Shown: in pieces, positions 46,196 to 54,224 of the stretch
Numbering within the stretch: position 1 is the first letter of the stretch
Layout: each line of letters opens with the position of its first letter
Source: Stutzerimonas stutzeri
GTDB lineage: Bacteria; Pseudomonadota; Gammaproteobacteria; Pseudomonadales; Pseudomonadaceae
DNA: 64,000 nucleotides
Reading direction: 5' to 3'
Assembly: GCF_002890915.1 (NCBI RefSeq)
Contig: NZ_POUT01000001.1
Span: 496,001-560,000, forward strand
The notes under the pieces: generated by a model
The model's database searches: none
The model's input: only the letters and a program-made list of their open reading frames with translations
What the model was told of the DNA's origin: nothing
Made by a program: the position numbers and the translations under genes

Positions 46196-47407
46196 TCAGT
46201 GGCCAGCGGTTCTGCCCAGCGGGGCGCGGCTCAGCAGGTCGGGATCGAGGCGCAGCAGGCGCACCGTGCGTTCTCCCACCAGGCTGGCCGGCACGGCCTC
46301 GGTCGGCAGCTCGGCCAGCAGACGGGTCAGGTTGAGCACCAGCGCTTCGCGGCTGAATGCCCCCGCACCGAGCGTGTAGTAGGCACTGATCACCTGGCGC
46401 AGCCCCAGCGGCAGGCGCCATTGCGTGCGCAACGCCGAACCGTAACCGGCAGCGCGCTCGCGCAGGGCGCGCTGCAAGGCAGCCTCGGGCAGCTCGCCGC
46501 CCCCGTCGAGCCAGTCCTGCAGGCTGCGCAGCAGGGCCAGTTCGCCGATATTCTGCAGCAGCCCGGCGGTGTAGCAGAGCTCGGCGTCCAGTTTCAGCTG
46601 GCGGGCCAGCCAACGGGCCAGGTTCGCCGTCTGCAGCGCCTGCTCGCCGAGCCGCCCGGCCAGCTCGGCCAGCCGCGGCTCGGCCAGCCGGGCGTTGTGC
46701 TGCAGGGCCAGCTCCGCCACCAGATTGAGGCTGCGCTTGCTGCCGAGGCACTGGCGCGCCTGGCCCAGGGTCAGGCACGGTGTATTCCGGTGCGCCCCGC
46801 TGCCATTGGCGACGCTGATCAGCCGCGCGGTCACCTGCGGGTCGCGCGCAAGCAGCTCGTCCAGTTCGTCGAGATCCTGGTCGCCGGCTTGCAGGCGCAG
46901 CGCCGCGGCGTGCACCGTCTCCAGCAGCGGCGCGCCACGATTGTTCTGCCGCATGCGTTCGAGAAAACTGTCCAGTGTATCGGCCGGTTCGCGCAGGGCC
47001 CGGCTCGCCCGCCCGGCCGAGCGCGGCAGCAACTTGTCCAGCCGCCGGCGCAGATCGTCCAGGTCACAGGGCTTGCCGAGGTAGGCTGCCGGCGCCAGCG
47101 GCAGTGCCGCGCGCACGCTGGGGGCGTCGGTACGTTCGCTGATGAGGATGCACGGCAGGCGTTGCGTCGGCGGGTGGCGGCGCAGCTCGCGCAGCAGCTC
47201 GACACCACCGAGGCCGTCCAGCTCGCCATCGGCGATCAGCAGGCTCGGCACCTGTCTCTTGCAGGCGGTCAACGCCGCCTGGCCATCGTTCACCGGCAAC
47301 ACGCGCGCGCCCGGGCGCAACTCGCGAACCAGCTGGCAAAGCTGATCGGCGCGCCAGGGCTCGTTGTAGGCGACGAGGACAAAGGAAACGTGGGACGCGA
47401 TGCTCAC
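46196..47407 (-). CDS. REC-HDOD domain signalling protein
   Basis: About 403 residues from a GTG start at 47407 (a TTG at 47494 would lengthen it; neither has a strong ribosome site). The first 120 residues resemble a response-regulator receiver: the phosphoacceptor could be the D in LLIADGEL, and GKPCDLDDL has the conserved lysine, but the usual acidic pair near the N-terminus is replaced (VAYNEPW). The rest is an HDOD domain (LLARDPQVTARLISVANGSG; YTAGLLQNIGELAL). HDOD proteins scaffold signalling for motility or c-di-GMP; the function here is unknown. Confidence 0.8.
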   Translation of the reverse strand: MSIASHVSFVLVAYNEPWRADQLCQLVRELRPGARVLPVNDGQAALTACKRQVPSLLIADGELDGLGGVELLRELRRHPPTQRLPCILISERTDAPSVRAALPLAPAAYLGKPCDLDDLRRRLDKLLPRSAGRASRALREPADTLDSFLERMRQNNRGAPLLETVHAAALRLQAGDQDLDELDELLARDPQVTARLISVANGSGAHRNTPCLTLGQARQCLGSKRSLNLVAELALQHNARLAEPRLAELAGRLGEQALQTANLARWLARQLKLDAELCYTAGLLQNIGELALLRSLQDWLDGGGELPEAALQRALRERAAGYGSALRTQWRLPLGLRQVISAYYTLGAGAFSREALVLNLTRLLAELPTEAVPASLVGERTVRLLRLDPDLLSRAPLGRTAGH

Positions 47408-47564
47408 AACGCTGCTCGATGAAGGGCCACTGCCCAGCCTAGCAAGCGCTCGGGCAGCTGCAATGGTACATCCGATGAGCGTGCGCCGCCGCAAGGGGCC
47501 GCGATTTTACCGCGTTAATAGCAAAGAGCCAGCCACGCGATCGGGCTGGCTGGCGCACGACTCC

Positions 47565-49013
47565 TCAGATCCCCATGCACAGGTACTTGATTTCCAGATA
47601 GTCCTCGATGCCGTATTTGGAGCCTTCGCGGCCGAGGCCGGAGGACTTCACCCCGCCGAACGGCGCCACTTCGGTGGAGATCAGCCCGGTATTGATGCCG
47701 ACCATGCCGTACTCCAGCGCCTCGGCGACGCGGAACACGCGGCCCAGGTCGCGCGCATAGAAGTAGGAAGCCAGGCCGAACTCGGTGTCGTTGGCCTTGG
47801 CGATCGCCTCGGCCTCGTCCTTGAAGCGGAACAGCGGCGCCAGCGGGCCGAAGGTTTCTTCCTTGGCCACCTTGGCGCTGTCCGGCACGTCGACCAGCAC
47901 GCTCGGCTCGAAATAGCTGCCGCCCCGCGTGTGCGCCTGGCCACCGGCCACCAGCCGCGCGCCCTGGGCGACGGCATCCTCGATGTGCTCGCGGACCTTG
48001 GCCACGGCGCGCTCGTCGATCAGCGGGCCGATGTCGGTGCCCTCCTCCAGGCCGTTGCCGACCCGCAGCCGGGCCACCGCCGCCTGGAACTTCTCGGCGA
48101 AGGCGTCGTACACGCCATCCTGCACGTAGATGCGGTTGACGCAGACGCAGGTCTGCCCGGCATTGCGGTACTTCGACTGCATGGCGCCCTTCACCGCCTC
48201 ATCGAGGTCGGCGTCGTCGAAGACGATGAACGGCGCGTTGCCGCCCAGCTCCAGCGAGACCTTCTTGATCCCCGGCGCGCACTGTTCCATCAGCTTGGCG
48301 CCCACTTCGGTGGAGCCGGTGAAGGAAATCTTGCGCACCTTGGGGTTGGCGGTCAGCTCGTTGCCGATGTCGCCGGCCGAGCCGGTGATCACGCTGAGCA
48401 CGCCCTTGGGAATGCCGGCGCGTTCGGCCAGCTCGGCCATCGCCAGCGCCGAGAACGGTGTCTGCGAAGCCGGCTTGATCACCATGGTGCAACCGGCCGC
48501 CAGCGCCGGGCCGGCCTTGCGGGTGATCATCGCCGCCGGGAAGTTCCACGGGGTGATCGCCGCGGTGACGCCGATCGGCTGCTTGATGACGAGGATGCGC
48601 TTGTCCGGCTGGTGGCCGGGGATGGTGTCGCCGTAGATGCGCTTGGCTTCCTCGGCGAACCACTCGATGAAGGAGGCGGCATAGGCGATCTCGCCCTTGG
48701 CTTCGGCCAGCGGCTTGCCCTGCTCCAGCGTCATCAGCCGGCCGAGGTCGTCCTGGTTCTCCATCAGCAGCTCGAACCAGCGGCGCAGCATCTGCGAGCG
48801 CTCCTTGGCGGTCAGCCCGCGCCAGGCCGGCAACGCGCGCTCGGCGGCATCGATGGCACGGCGGGTTTCGGCGGCACCCATCTTCGGCACCGTACCGAGA
48901 ATCTCGCCGGTGGCCGGGTTGTTCACGCTGATGGTCTGGCCACTGTCGGCATCCAGCCAGGCGCCATCGACATAGGCCTGCTGGCGGAACAGGGAAGGGT
49001 CTTTGAGTTGCAT
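47565..49013 (-). CDS. gabD: NAD(P)-dependent succinate-semialdehyde dehydrogenase (GabD)
   Basis: A 482-residue aldehyde dehydrogenase starting MQLKDPSLFRQQAYVDGAW, preceded by AGGAGA. It has ITPWNFPAAMITRKAGPALAAGC, the coenzyme loop FTGSTEVGAKLM, the general base in LELGGNAPFIVFDDAD and the nucleophile in NAGQTCVCVNR. Length and sequence match GabD, oxidising succinate semialdehyde from GABA to succinate with NADP+. gabT is not adjacent; a related role with glutarate semialdehyde (DavD) is possible. Confidence 0.88.
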   Translation of the reverse strand: MQLKDPSLFRQQAYVDGAWLDADSGQTISVNNPATGEILGTVPKMGAAETRRAIDAAERALPAWRGLTAKERSQMLRRWFELLMENQDDLGRLMTLEQGKPLAEAKGEIAYAASFIEWFAEEAKRIYGDTIPGHQPDKRILVIKQPIGVTAAITPWNFPAAMITRKAGPALAAGCTMVIKPASQTPFSALAMAELAERAGIPKGVLSVITGSAGDIGNELTANPKVRKISFTGSTEVGAKLMEQCAPGIKKVSLELGGNAPFIVFDDADLDEAVKGAMQSKYRNAGQTCVCVNRIYVQDGVYDAFAEKFQAAVARLRVGNGLEEGTDIGPLIDERAVAKVREHIEDAVAQGARLVAGGQAHTRGGSYFEPSVLVDVPDSAKVAKEETFGPLAPLFRFKDEAEAIAKANDTEFGLASYFYARDLGRVFRVAEALEYGMVGINTGLISTEVAPFGGVKSSGLGREGSKYGIEDYLEIKYLCMGI

Positions 49014-49313
49014 GGCAGTCTCCTCGGGCATCGTAGCGGCAGGCCCGCTGCGGAAAGTTTGGCGAACGCGACGAGCATCTGAACCGTCCTTCGCCGCCCG
49101 GTTCCTGCCGTCGCATTGCACTGCGAACGACCATGCTAGGACCGCAGCCGGCCGGCCGGCAAGCTCATGACGCTCGGCGTTGTCGTGCCATTGACCAGCC
49201 TGATGCCTGCGCGGTCTGTTACGCCTTGTTACCCAAACCGCACTACTGGGCGGGGTATAGTTCCACGCGGGCGGCACCAGCCGCCGACAACCATGGATCG
49301 ATAAGGAGTTACC
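49014..49313. other. Gene-free divergent region between gabD and the cytochrome c' gene
   Basis: About 300 bases with no convincing reading frame. It holds both divergent promoters. GGGTATAGTT near 49253 could be the -10 region of the cytochrome gene. Nothing else stands out. Confidence 0.4.
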
Positions 49314-49778
49314 GTGAAAGCATTGATGACAGGCGCCGCGGCGGCCGTCCTGCTGGCGAGCGCTGCCGCCCAGGCGCAACTGAAACCCGAAGAGATGGTG
49401 GAAACCCGCCAGGCCGGCTATCAGTTCATGGCCTGGAACATGGGCAAGATCAAGGCCCAGGTCATCGACGGCAAGGAGCCCTACGACCAGGCCAGGGTCG
49501 CCGCCGCCGCCAACGCCATCGCCGCCATCGCCAACTCCGGCATGGGCAGCCTCTACAGCCCGGACACCACCACCGCGCAGCTGGGCAACGAGACCCGCCT
49601 CAAGCCCGAGTTCTTCCAGAACCTCGACGAAGCCGGGCGCATCGGCCGCACCTTCACCAGTGCCGCCAACCAGCTCGCCAAGGTCGCCGCCGAAGGCGAT
49701 CAGGCCGCGATCAAGAAGGCCTTCGGCGACGTCGGCGGTTCGTGCAAATCCTGCCACGACAAATTCCGCGCCGACTGA
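49314..49778 (+). CDS. Cytochrome c' (class II c-type cytochrome)
   Basis: A 154-residue protein read from a GTG start after AAGGAG. Signal peptide MKALMTGAAAAVLLASAAAQA/Q, mature four-helix protein, and a C-terminal haem site SCKSCHDKFRAD. The haem near the C-terminus and the helical body identify the cytochrome c' family, periplasmic proteins that bind NO. The cytochrome b561 gene ends 50 bases away in the opposite direction; the two are often neighbours and may exchange electrons. Confidence 0.92.
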   Translation: MKALMTGAAAAVLLASAAAQAQLKPEEMVETRQAGYQFMAWNMGKIKAQVIDGKEPYDQARVAAAANAIAAIANSGMGSLYSPDTTTAQLGNETRLKPEFFQNLDEAGRIGRTFTSAANQLAKVAAEGDQAAIKKAFGDVGGSCKSCHDKFRAD

Positions 49779-49827
49779 GCCCGCGCCCTCGCGCCTTGCC
49801 GGGCGGCCAGAACCGACCGGCAGCGCC

Positions 49828-50523
49828 CTACCAATCCAGGCTCGGCGCCGGCGCCGCAGGTGGTGGCTGCATTCTGCCGGCCACCGACTGCACACCCCAG
49901 ACCACCCCCACCGCCAGCACGACGGCCAGCAGCGCCGTGGCCAGCGAGCCGCCCCGGGCATCCCGCTGCGCCGGATGCTCGCGGCGCATCCGCCCGGCGA
50001 TCATCGCCCGCACCAATGGCTTGCGCTTGACCAGCCCGTACCAGGCGATCGCCGCCAGATGCAGGCCGATCAGCCCGAGCAGCAGCCACTTCGCCTGCCG
50101 GTGCAGGCCGCTCAGCCAGTTGCCGGTATCGCTGCCAACCAGCGCGTACAGCGGCCCCTGGAAGGCGATATCGTCGGTCGCCATCAGCCCGCTGACCACC
50201 TGGAAGCCCACCAGCCCCAGCATCGCCAGCACCGACAGCGCGCCCAGCGGATTGTGGCCAGCCTCCCGCCAGTTGCCCTGCAGGTAATCCCGCACGCCCA
50301 CCGTTGCGGCGAAGATCCGCGACCAGCGCGCATAGGTCGACCCGACGAAGCCCCACAGCAGGCGAAACACCAGCAGCCCCAGCACCACGAGCCCCAGCCG
50401 GCCGTGCCAGGGCATCAGGTTGCCACCGACCCAGCCGGTGACGATGGCGGCGATCACCGCCGCGGCGAACGACCAGTGGAACACGCGCAGCGGCGCATCC
50501 CAGAGCTTGATATGACTCGACAT
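49828..50523 (-). CDS. Cytochrome b561 family di-haem membrane protein
   Basis: A 231-residue inner membrane protein beginning MSSHIKLWDAPLRVFHWSFA, with about four to five transmembrane helices and the haem-ligand histidines in LRVFHW, MPWHGRLG, GLHRQAKW and GLIGLHLAAIAWY. Proteins of this family pass electrons from the quinone pool to periplasmic partners. A long upstream in-frame extension is not family-like and was not used. Convergent with the cytochrome c' gene. Confidence 0.9.
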   Translation of the reverse strand: MSSHIKLWDAPLRVFHWSFAAAVIAAIVTGWVGGNLMPWHGRLGLVVLGLLVFRLLWGFVGSTYARWSRIFAATVGVRDYLQGNWREAGHNPLGALSVLAMLGLVGFQVVSGLMATDDIAFQGPLYALVGSDTGNWLSGLHRQAKWLLLGLIGLHLAAIAWYGLVKRKPLVRAMIAGRMRREHPAQRDARGGSLATALLAVVLAVGVVWGVQSVAGRMQPPPAAPAPSLDW

Positions 50524-50737
50524 CCCGACTCCCCGACAGCTTGCGAAACCCGGCCCGCGGCCGCAACCGCTGCAAGGGTAACAGCCGCCCCGCCCCGAAT
50601 CAGCCTCGCGGCTCCCGCAATAGAGCCTCCGGCCACGGCCCCGACGCCCACACACGCGCTTGCGAATATCCCCGCACCCCGACGCACCGCCAGCATGGAC
50701 GCCCGCGGAGGACATGCGTATGATTGCGCCCCGCAAC

Positions 50738-50814
50738 GCATCCGTAGCTCAGCTGGATAGAGTACTGCCCTCCGAAGGCAGGGGTCGTGGGTTCGAATCC
50801 CGCCGGATGCGCCA
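50738..50814 (+). tRNA. tRNA-Arg (anticodon CCG)
   Basis: A 77-base cloverleaf: acceptor GCATCCG/CGGATGC, D arm GCTC/GAG(T), anticodon stem CTGCC/GGCAG with loop CTCCGAA giving anticodon CCG, T arm with GGTTCGAATCC, and an encoded CCA end. It reads Arg codon CGG. Confidence 0.97.
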
Positions 50815-50820
50815 TCCATG

Positions 50821-50857
50821 AAAGGGCTCAGGTGAAAACCTGGGCCCTTTTGCTTTT
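50821..50857 (+). terminator. Rho-independent terminator of the tRNA gene
   Basis: AAAGGGCTCAGGT pairs with ACCTGGGCCCTTT over a GAAA loop and is followed by T-rich sequence (TTGCTTTTT). Confidence 0.9.
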
Positions 50858-50951
50858 TCTGGATTCTCGCCAGTGCCCCACGTCATGATGAGCGGCCCGT
50901 CCGAGCGGCTCGCCGGGCCTTGATGGGGTCAATGGAAAAAGGAATCGAGAA

Positions 50952-51242
50952 ATGCTCTATCCCAATTCGCGCATGGAAACCTATTCGGCCAGTCGTGTCA
51001 GCCTGGACGAACCCTGCAGCGTTCGGCTCGAGGCCGACCGGGTGCGCGTGGAGTATGCCCAGGACGGGGAAACCTACGCCTACAGCGGAACCGCCCAGGG
51101 CGAAGGCCATTACCAGTTGCGCTGCGAAGGCTACCCGGAGTGCCGAGCCACACTGCATCGTTTCGAGGGCTCGGTGTTTCTCGAAGGCTTCTGGGTGGAG
51201 GAGAGTGGCCAGGGCATGTGGCGCATCCGCCTCGGCGAGTGA
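50952..51242 (+). CDS. Small soluble protein of unknown function
   Basis: A 96-residue acidic protein beginning MLYPNSRMETYSASRVSLDE. No signal peptide or membrane segment; the composition (alternating polar and hydrophobic residues, many Glu, Tyr, Gly) suggests a small beta-rich fold. Two cysteines lie close in YQLRCEGYPECRATLH (a Cys-N7-Cys pair). AAGGA precedes the ATG. It lies between tRNA-Arg and the convergent cyanase end of the cyn locus. I do not recognise the family. Confidence 0.6.
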   Translation: MLYPNSRMETYSASRVSLDEPCSVRLEADRVRVEYAQDGETYAYSGTAQGEGHYQLRCEGYPECRATLHRFEGSVFLEGFWVEESGQGMWRIRLGE

Positions 51243-51322
51243 GGGGCATGTGCCGGTTACTCCGCCCCCGGGCAAGGGCTGCACGGCCGAACGCGAGTTC
51301 GCACCTTTCTCCCATACCTCGG

Positions 51323-51359
51323 GAGACCGCCCGGCGCCATACGGCCCGGGCGGGTCTGG
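51323..51359 (-). terminator. Possible terminator stem after cynS
   Basis: On the minus strand, directly after the cynS stop, AGACCCGCCCGG and CCGGGCGGTCTC can pair over a short loop. There is no T-run, so it may be a stabilising stem or rho-assisted end of the long operon. Confidence 0.4.
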
Positions 51360-51360
51360 T

Positions 51361-51810
51361 TCAATAGCTCTTGTAGGGCAGGAACTTGCCGGACAGCACG
51401 ACGTTCACCCGGTCGCCCTTGGGGTCGGCCTGGCGCTGGATGTCCATGGAGAAATCGATGGCGCTCATGATGCCGTCGCCGAACTCCTCGTGGATCAACT
51501 CCTTGATGGTCGAGCCGTAGACACTGACGATCTCGTACCAGCGGTAGATCAGCGGATCGGATGGCACCGCGGTCGGCAGCGAGCCCTTGTACGGCACGAT
51601 CTGCAGCCAGGCCACCGCTTCGTCGGACAGGCCGAACAGCGTGCCGAGGGTTTCCGCCTGGGCCTTGTCGAAGGTCATCTGCCCGAGGCAGCCGGCAGTG
51701 GTCCACTCCTTCGACAGGCCGATGGCGTCGGCCACCTGGCTCCACTTCAGGCCCTTGCTGACCTTGGCGGCCAGGATCATCTTGGTTACGTCTTCGCGGC
51801 TGGAAATCAT
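51361..51810 (-). CDS. cynS: Cyanate hydratase (cyanase)
   Basis: A 149-residue cyanase converting cyanate and bicarbonate to ammonia and two CO2. The catalytic residues known from the E. coli enzyme (R96, E99, S122) map to R90 and E93 (YRWYEIV) and S116 (GIMSAID), with the same spacing; the protein is a few residues shorter at the N-terminus. The N-terminal helical domain (ILAAKVSKGLKWSQVADAIG) is intact. It is the last gene of the minus-strand cyn-type locus, 71 bases after osmC copy A, whose sigma54-type promoter probably drives it. Confidence 0.95.
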   Translation of the reverse strand: MISSREDVTKMILAAKVSKGLKWSQVADAIGLSKEWTTAGCLGQMTFDKAQAETLGTLFGLSDEAVAWLQIVPYKGSLPTAVPSDPLIYRWYEIVSVYGSTIKELIHEEFGDGIMSAIDFSMDIQRQADPKGDRVNVVLSGKFLPYKSY

Positions 51811-51881
51811 CGGATATTCCTCTTGGTGTCGTTGCCGGGCGGCGCGGCGGCTGCCCGCTCACGGGGTTCGATTGGGAGGGT

Positions 51882-52439
51882 TCAGTCAGCCAGGGCAATA
51901 CTGAACGGGATCGGGTTGCGCATGGAGTTGGCCACCGGCGAGTAGAAATTGGCCTGGCACACGATCTCCTCCAGCTCCTCGCGGCTCGCATCGCCCTCCA
52001 CCAGCACCTTCACGCGGATTTCCTGGAAACCCATCTGCGCCGGCTGCATCTCCGCGCCACCGGCACCCCAGGCCGCCGGGTTGCCGATGTCCGCTTCTAG
52101 GAACACTTCCAGGCGGCTCAGCTTCACCTGCTTCCAGGTCGCCACCGCCGTGATGCCCACCGCCAGGCAGCCGCCCAGGCCGGACAGCACGATCTCTCCC
52201 GGTGCCGGCGCGGTGTCCTCGCCGAACAGGTGCAGCGGCTCATCCACCACCACCGGCGTATGCTCGCCGACGTAGCTGAGGCTGCGGTACATCCCCTGCA
52301 TCACGGTATGGACTTTGTTGGTGCCCCGGCTGGCGGGGTTGTTGCGGCCCTTCTCGGCGAAACCCATCAGGCCGTCGCGGTCGATCGGCTTCAGGTAGGT
52401 CTTGACGGTGGTGGCACAGGTGGCGGGGGCAGCAGGCAT
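51882..52439 (-). CDS. OsmC/Ohr-family protein, copy A
   Basis: A 185-residue OsmC-fold protein starting MPAAPATCATTVKTYLKPID. The first peroxidatic cysteine is present as C91 in LGGCLAVG. The second, expected in a (C)PVS motif, is replaced: the site reads ANFYSPVANS with S167; copy A has a cysteine six residues before (C161) that copy B lacks. The DNA is about 98% identical to copy B at 62102-62659. OsmC/Ohr proteins reduce organic hydroperoxides or act on thiol compounds; with a changed resolving cysteine the activity here is uncertain. Own sigma54-type promoter at 52494-52509. Confidence 0.88.
   Translation of the reverse strand: MPAAPATCATTVKTYLKPIDRDGLMGFAEKGRNNPASRGTNKVHTVMQGMYRSLSYVGEHTPVVVDEPLHLFGEDTAPAPGEIVLSGLGGCLAVGITAVATWKQVKLSRLEVFLEADIGNPAAWGAGGAEMQPAQMGFQEIRVKVLVEGDASREELEEIVCQANFYSPVANSMRNPIPFSIALAD
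51882..52439. repeat. Direct repeat, left copy (osmC A), 558 bp
   Basis: Aligned by eye with 62102-62659 without gaps at an offset of exactly 10,220 bases; I count about 13 mismatches. The similarity stops abruptly at both ends of the coding sequence, and the promoters differ outside short motifs. A pair of direct repeats this long can recombine, deleting or amplifying the 10.2 kb between. Confidence 0.9.
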
Positions 52440-52493
52440 GGCATTTCTCCGTTGGAATGAGCAAGAGATGCTTTCTGATCTCGACGAAGCTTT

Positions 52494-52509
52494 TGCAGCC
52501 GCTGTGCCA
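52494..52509 (-). promoter_or_regulatory. Sigma54 promoter of osmC A-cynS
   Basis: The minus strand reads TGGCACAGCGGCTGCA: GG at -24 and GC at -12 with ten bases between, matching TGGCAC-N5-TTGCA closely. Transcription would begin near 52484, leaving about 45 bases before the osmC start. Confidence 0.75.
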
Positions 52510-52611
52510 AAACGCACGAAACTCGTTAAATTAATTTGAAATCAATAAGTTAATGAGATTACCCAGAGCCACTGACACGTCTCGGGGCCATGAGGACGAA
52601 ATTGCCAAAGC

Positions 52612-52636
52612 AAACAATGAATACATTGTTTACATT
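52612..52636. promoter_or_regulatory. Upstream activator site for the osmC A promoter
   Basis: A perfect dyad AAACAATG-AATA-CATTGTTT (52612-52631) overlaps ACATTGTTTACATT (52623-52636). The latter 14 bases recur, on the opposite strand, at 62842-62855 before osmC B. The site is about 115 bases upstream of the -24 element, as expected for an enhancer-binding activator, and lies at the 3' edge of the methyltransferase gene. Confidence 0.65.
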
Positions 52637-52663
52637 CTGGACGACCCCGGTGCCGGGAGCCGG

Positions 52664-53281
52664 TCAAACCAGCTTGCGACAGGCGCAATAAACGAACGCC
52701 TGCTCGGCACCGCCAGGCGTTCGGTGGGATTCCTTCTGGTGCCCGAGCAGCAGGAAGGGCTCGCCGAACTCCGCGTGCAATTCATCCGGGGCATAGCGCC
52801 TTACAGACAATCCGCTGCACTGGTCCGGGCCGTCTTCGGCGAACGTCGCCACGATGACGAGCCCACCCGGCTTGACCGCCTGGAGGACCTTCTGCACATA
52901 GGCACGTCGCTCGCGAGCCGTCACCAGGAAATGGAACACCGCTCTGTCGTGCCATACGTCGTAGGCCTGCGTAGCCAGATCGGCTTCGAGAATGTCGGCC
53001 TCCAGCCACTCCACTGCCGTGGCCCGCTCCGCCAGGCGCGCCTGGGCTCGGCTCAGGGCAGCGGCGGAGAGGTCGAGCACCGTGTTGTTCTCGAAGCCTT
53101 CGGCGATCAGATCATCGACCAGCGTCGACGCGCCCCCGCCAACGTCGATGACCGAGGCCGTCAGCGCTACCCCGGCGTCGCGAATCAGCTTGAGCGAGAG
53201 CCCGGCATGCGCCTGGAACCAGCTGACCTCGTCCACGGCCTTGGTCGTGTACACCTTTTCCCAATGTTCTTTGGTCTGCAT
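52664..53281 (-). CDS. Class I SAM-dependent methyltransferase
   Basis: A 205-residue soluble methyltransferase. Motif I SVIDVGGGASTLVDDLI (about 43-59) binds S-adenosylmethionine, followed by LDLSAAALSRAQ and the post-motif AYDVWHDRAVFHFL. The N-terminus (EHWEKVYTTKAVDEVSWFQ) is like small-molecule methyltransferases of the TehB/thiol type. The acceptor is unknown. Between the persulfide dioxygenase gene and osmC A, an S-methylation of a thiol or (iso)thiocyanate-derived product is a reasonable guess. Confidence 0.82.
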   Translation of the reverse strand: MQTKEHWEKVYTTKAVDEVSWFQAHAGLSLKLIRDAGVALTASVIDVGGGASTLVDDLIAEGFENNTVLDLSAAALSRAQARLAERATAVEWLEADILEADLATQAYDVWHDRAVFHFLVTARERRAYVQKVLQAVKPGGLVIVATFAEDGPDQCSGLSVRRYAPDELHAEFGEPFLLLGHQKESHRTPGGAEQAFVYCACRKLV

Positions 53282-53342
53282 GAAAACTTCCTCATCGATC
53301 GGTTGTACATCAGGGCACCCATCGTGCGCCGCCAGCTTCCGC

Positions 53343-54206
53343 TCAGAGCCCGTCCAGCGGCACCTTCAGATAACGCACCCCATTGCTTTCCGGCTCCGGC
53401 AGCAGACCGGCGCGGATGTTTACCTGGATCGACGGCAGCAATAGCGCGGGCAGTTCCAGCTGCGCGTCGCGCTGGCCGCGCATGACGATGAAATCCGTTT
53501 CGTCGACGCCGTCACGCGCATGGATGTTGGTCGCCCGCTGCTCGGCGACCGTGCACACGGCACGTGGTGCGCGTTCGGCCGGCGGATAGTCATGGCACAT
53601 GAACAGGCGGGTGTCCCCGGGCAGGTCGAGCAGGCGGCGAATCGAACGGAACAGTTGCAGGGCACTGCCGCCGGGGAAATCGCAGCGAGCGGTGCCGACG
53701 TCCGGTGCAAACAGCGTGTCGCCGACGAAGACCACGTCATCGCCGACCCGGAACGCCAGGTCCGCCGGGGTATGGCCGGGCACATGCAGTGCCCTGGCCT
53801 GTAGCTCGCCGATGGCGAAAGCCTCGTCCGGGCGGAACAGGTGGTCGAACTGGGCATGCGCCTGGCAATAGCTCTCGGGCAGGTTGTAGAGGCCCAGGAA
53901 GACCTTGCGCACCTGCCGGACCGCCTCGCTGGCGGCGATCCACCCACCGGCCTGCGCGCGCAGGTAGGCGGCGGCGGAGAGGTGGTCGGCATGCACGTGG
54001 GTTTCCAGCAGCCAGTGCACGGCGAGCCGTTGCTGCCGTATGTAGTCGAGGATCGCATCGGCGGCGCGGGTATCGGTCCGCCCGGATTTCGGCTCGTAGC
54101 CGAGCACCGGGTCGATGATGGCGCAGGGGGTGCCCGGCCCTGCATGCACCACATGGCTGAAGGTGGAGGTCGGGGCGTCGAAGAAGCTGTGCACGTGGGC
54201 TTGCAT
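53343..54206 (-). CDS. Persulfide dioxygenase (ETHE1/Blh-type metallo-beta-lactamase fold)
   Basis: A 287-residue enzyme. Metal and fold motifs: ETHVHADHLSA (H70, H72, D74, H75), GHTPADLAF (H145), FVGDTLFAPDVGTARCDFPGG (D163) and MCHDYPP (H205). The PDVGTARCDFPGG stretch is diagnostic for the persulfide dioxygenase group, which oxidises glutathione persulfide with O2 to sulfite and GSH at a mononuclear iron. Its 3' neighbour on the upstream side is a TSUP sulfite exporter, a frequent pairing. Together they indicate that the locus generates sulfane sulfur or sulfide. Confidence 0.9.
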   Translation of the reverse strand: MQAHVHSFFDAPTSTFSHVVHAGPGTPCAIIDPVLGYEPKSGRTDTRAADAILDYIRQQRLAVHWLLETHVHADHLSAAAYLRAQAGGWIAASEAVRQVRKVFLGLYNLPESYCQAHAQFDHLFRPDEAFAIGELQARALHVPGHTPADLAFRVGDDVVFVGDTLFAPDVGTARCDFPGGSALQLFRSIRRLLDLPGDTRLFMCHDYPPAERAPRAVCTVAEQRATNIHARDGVDETDFIVMRGQRDAQLELPALLLPSIQVNIRAGLLPEPESNGVRYLKVPLDGL

Positions 54207-54224
54207 GGCAGGAGTCCGGGAAAG

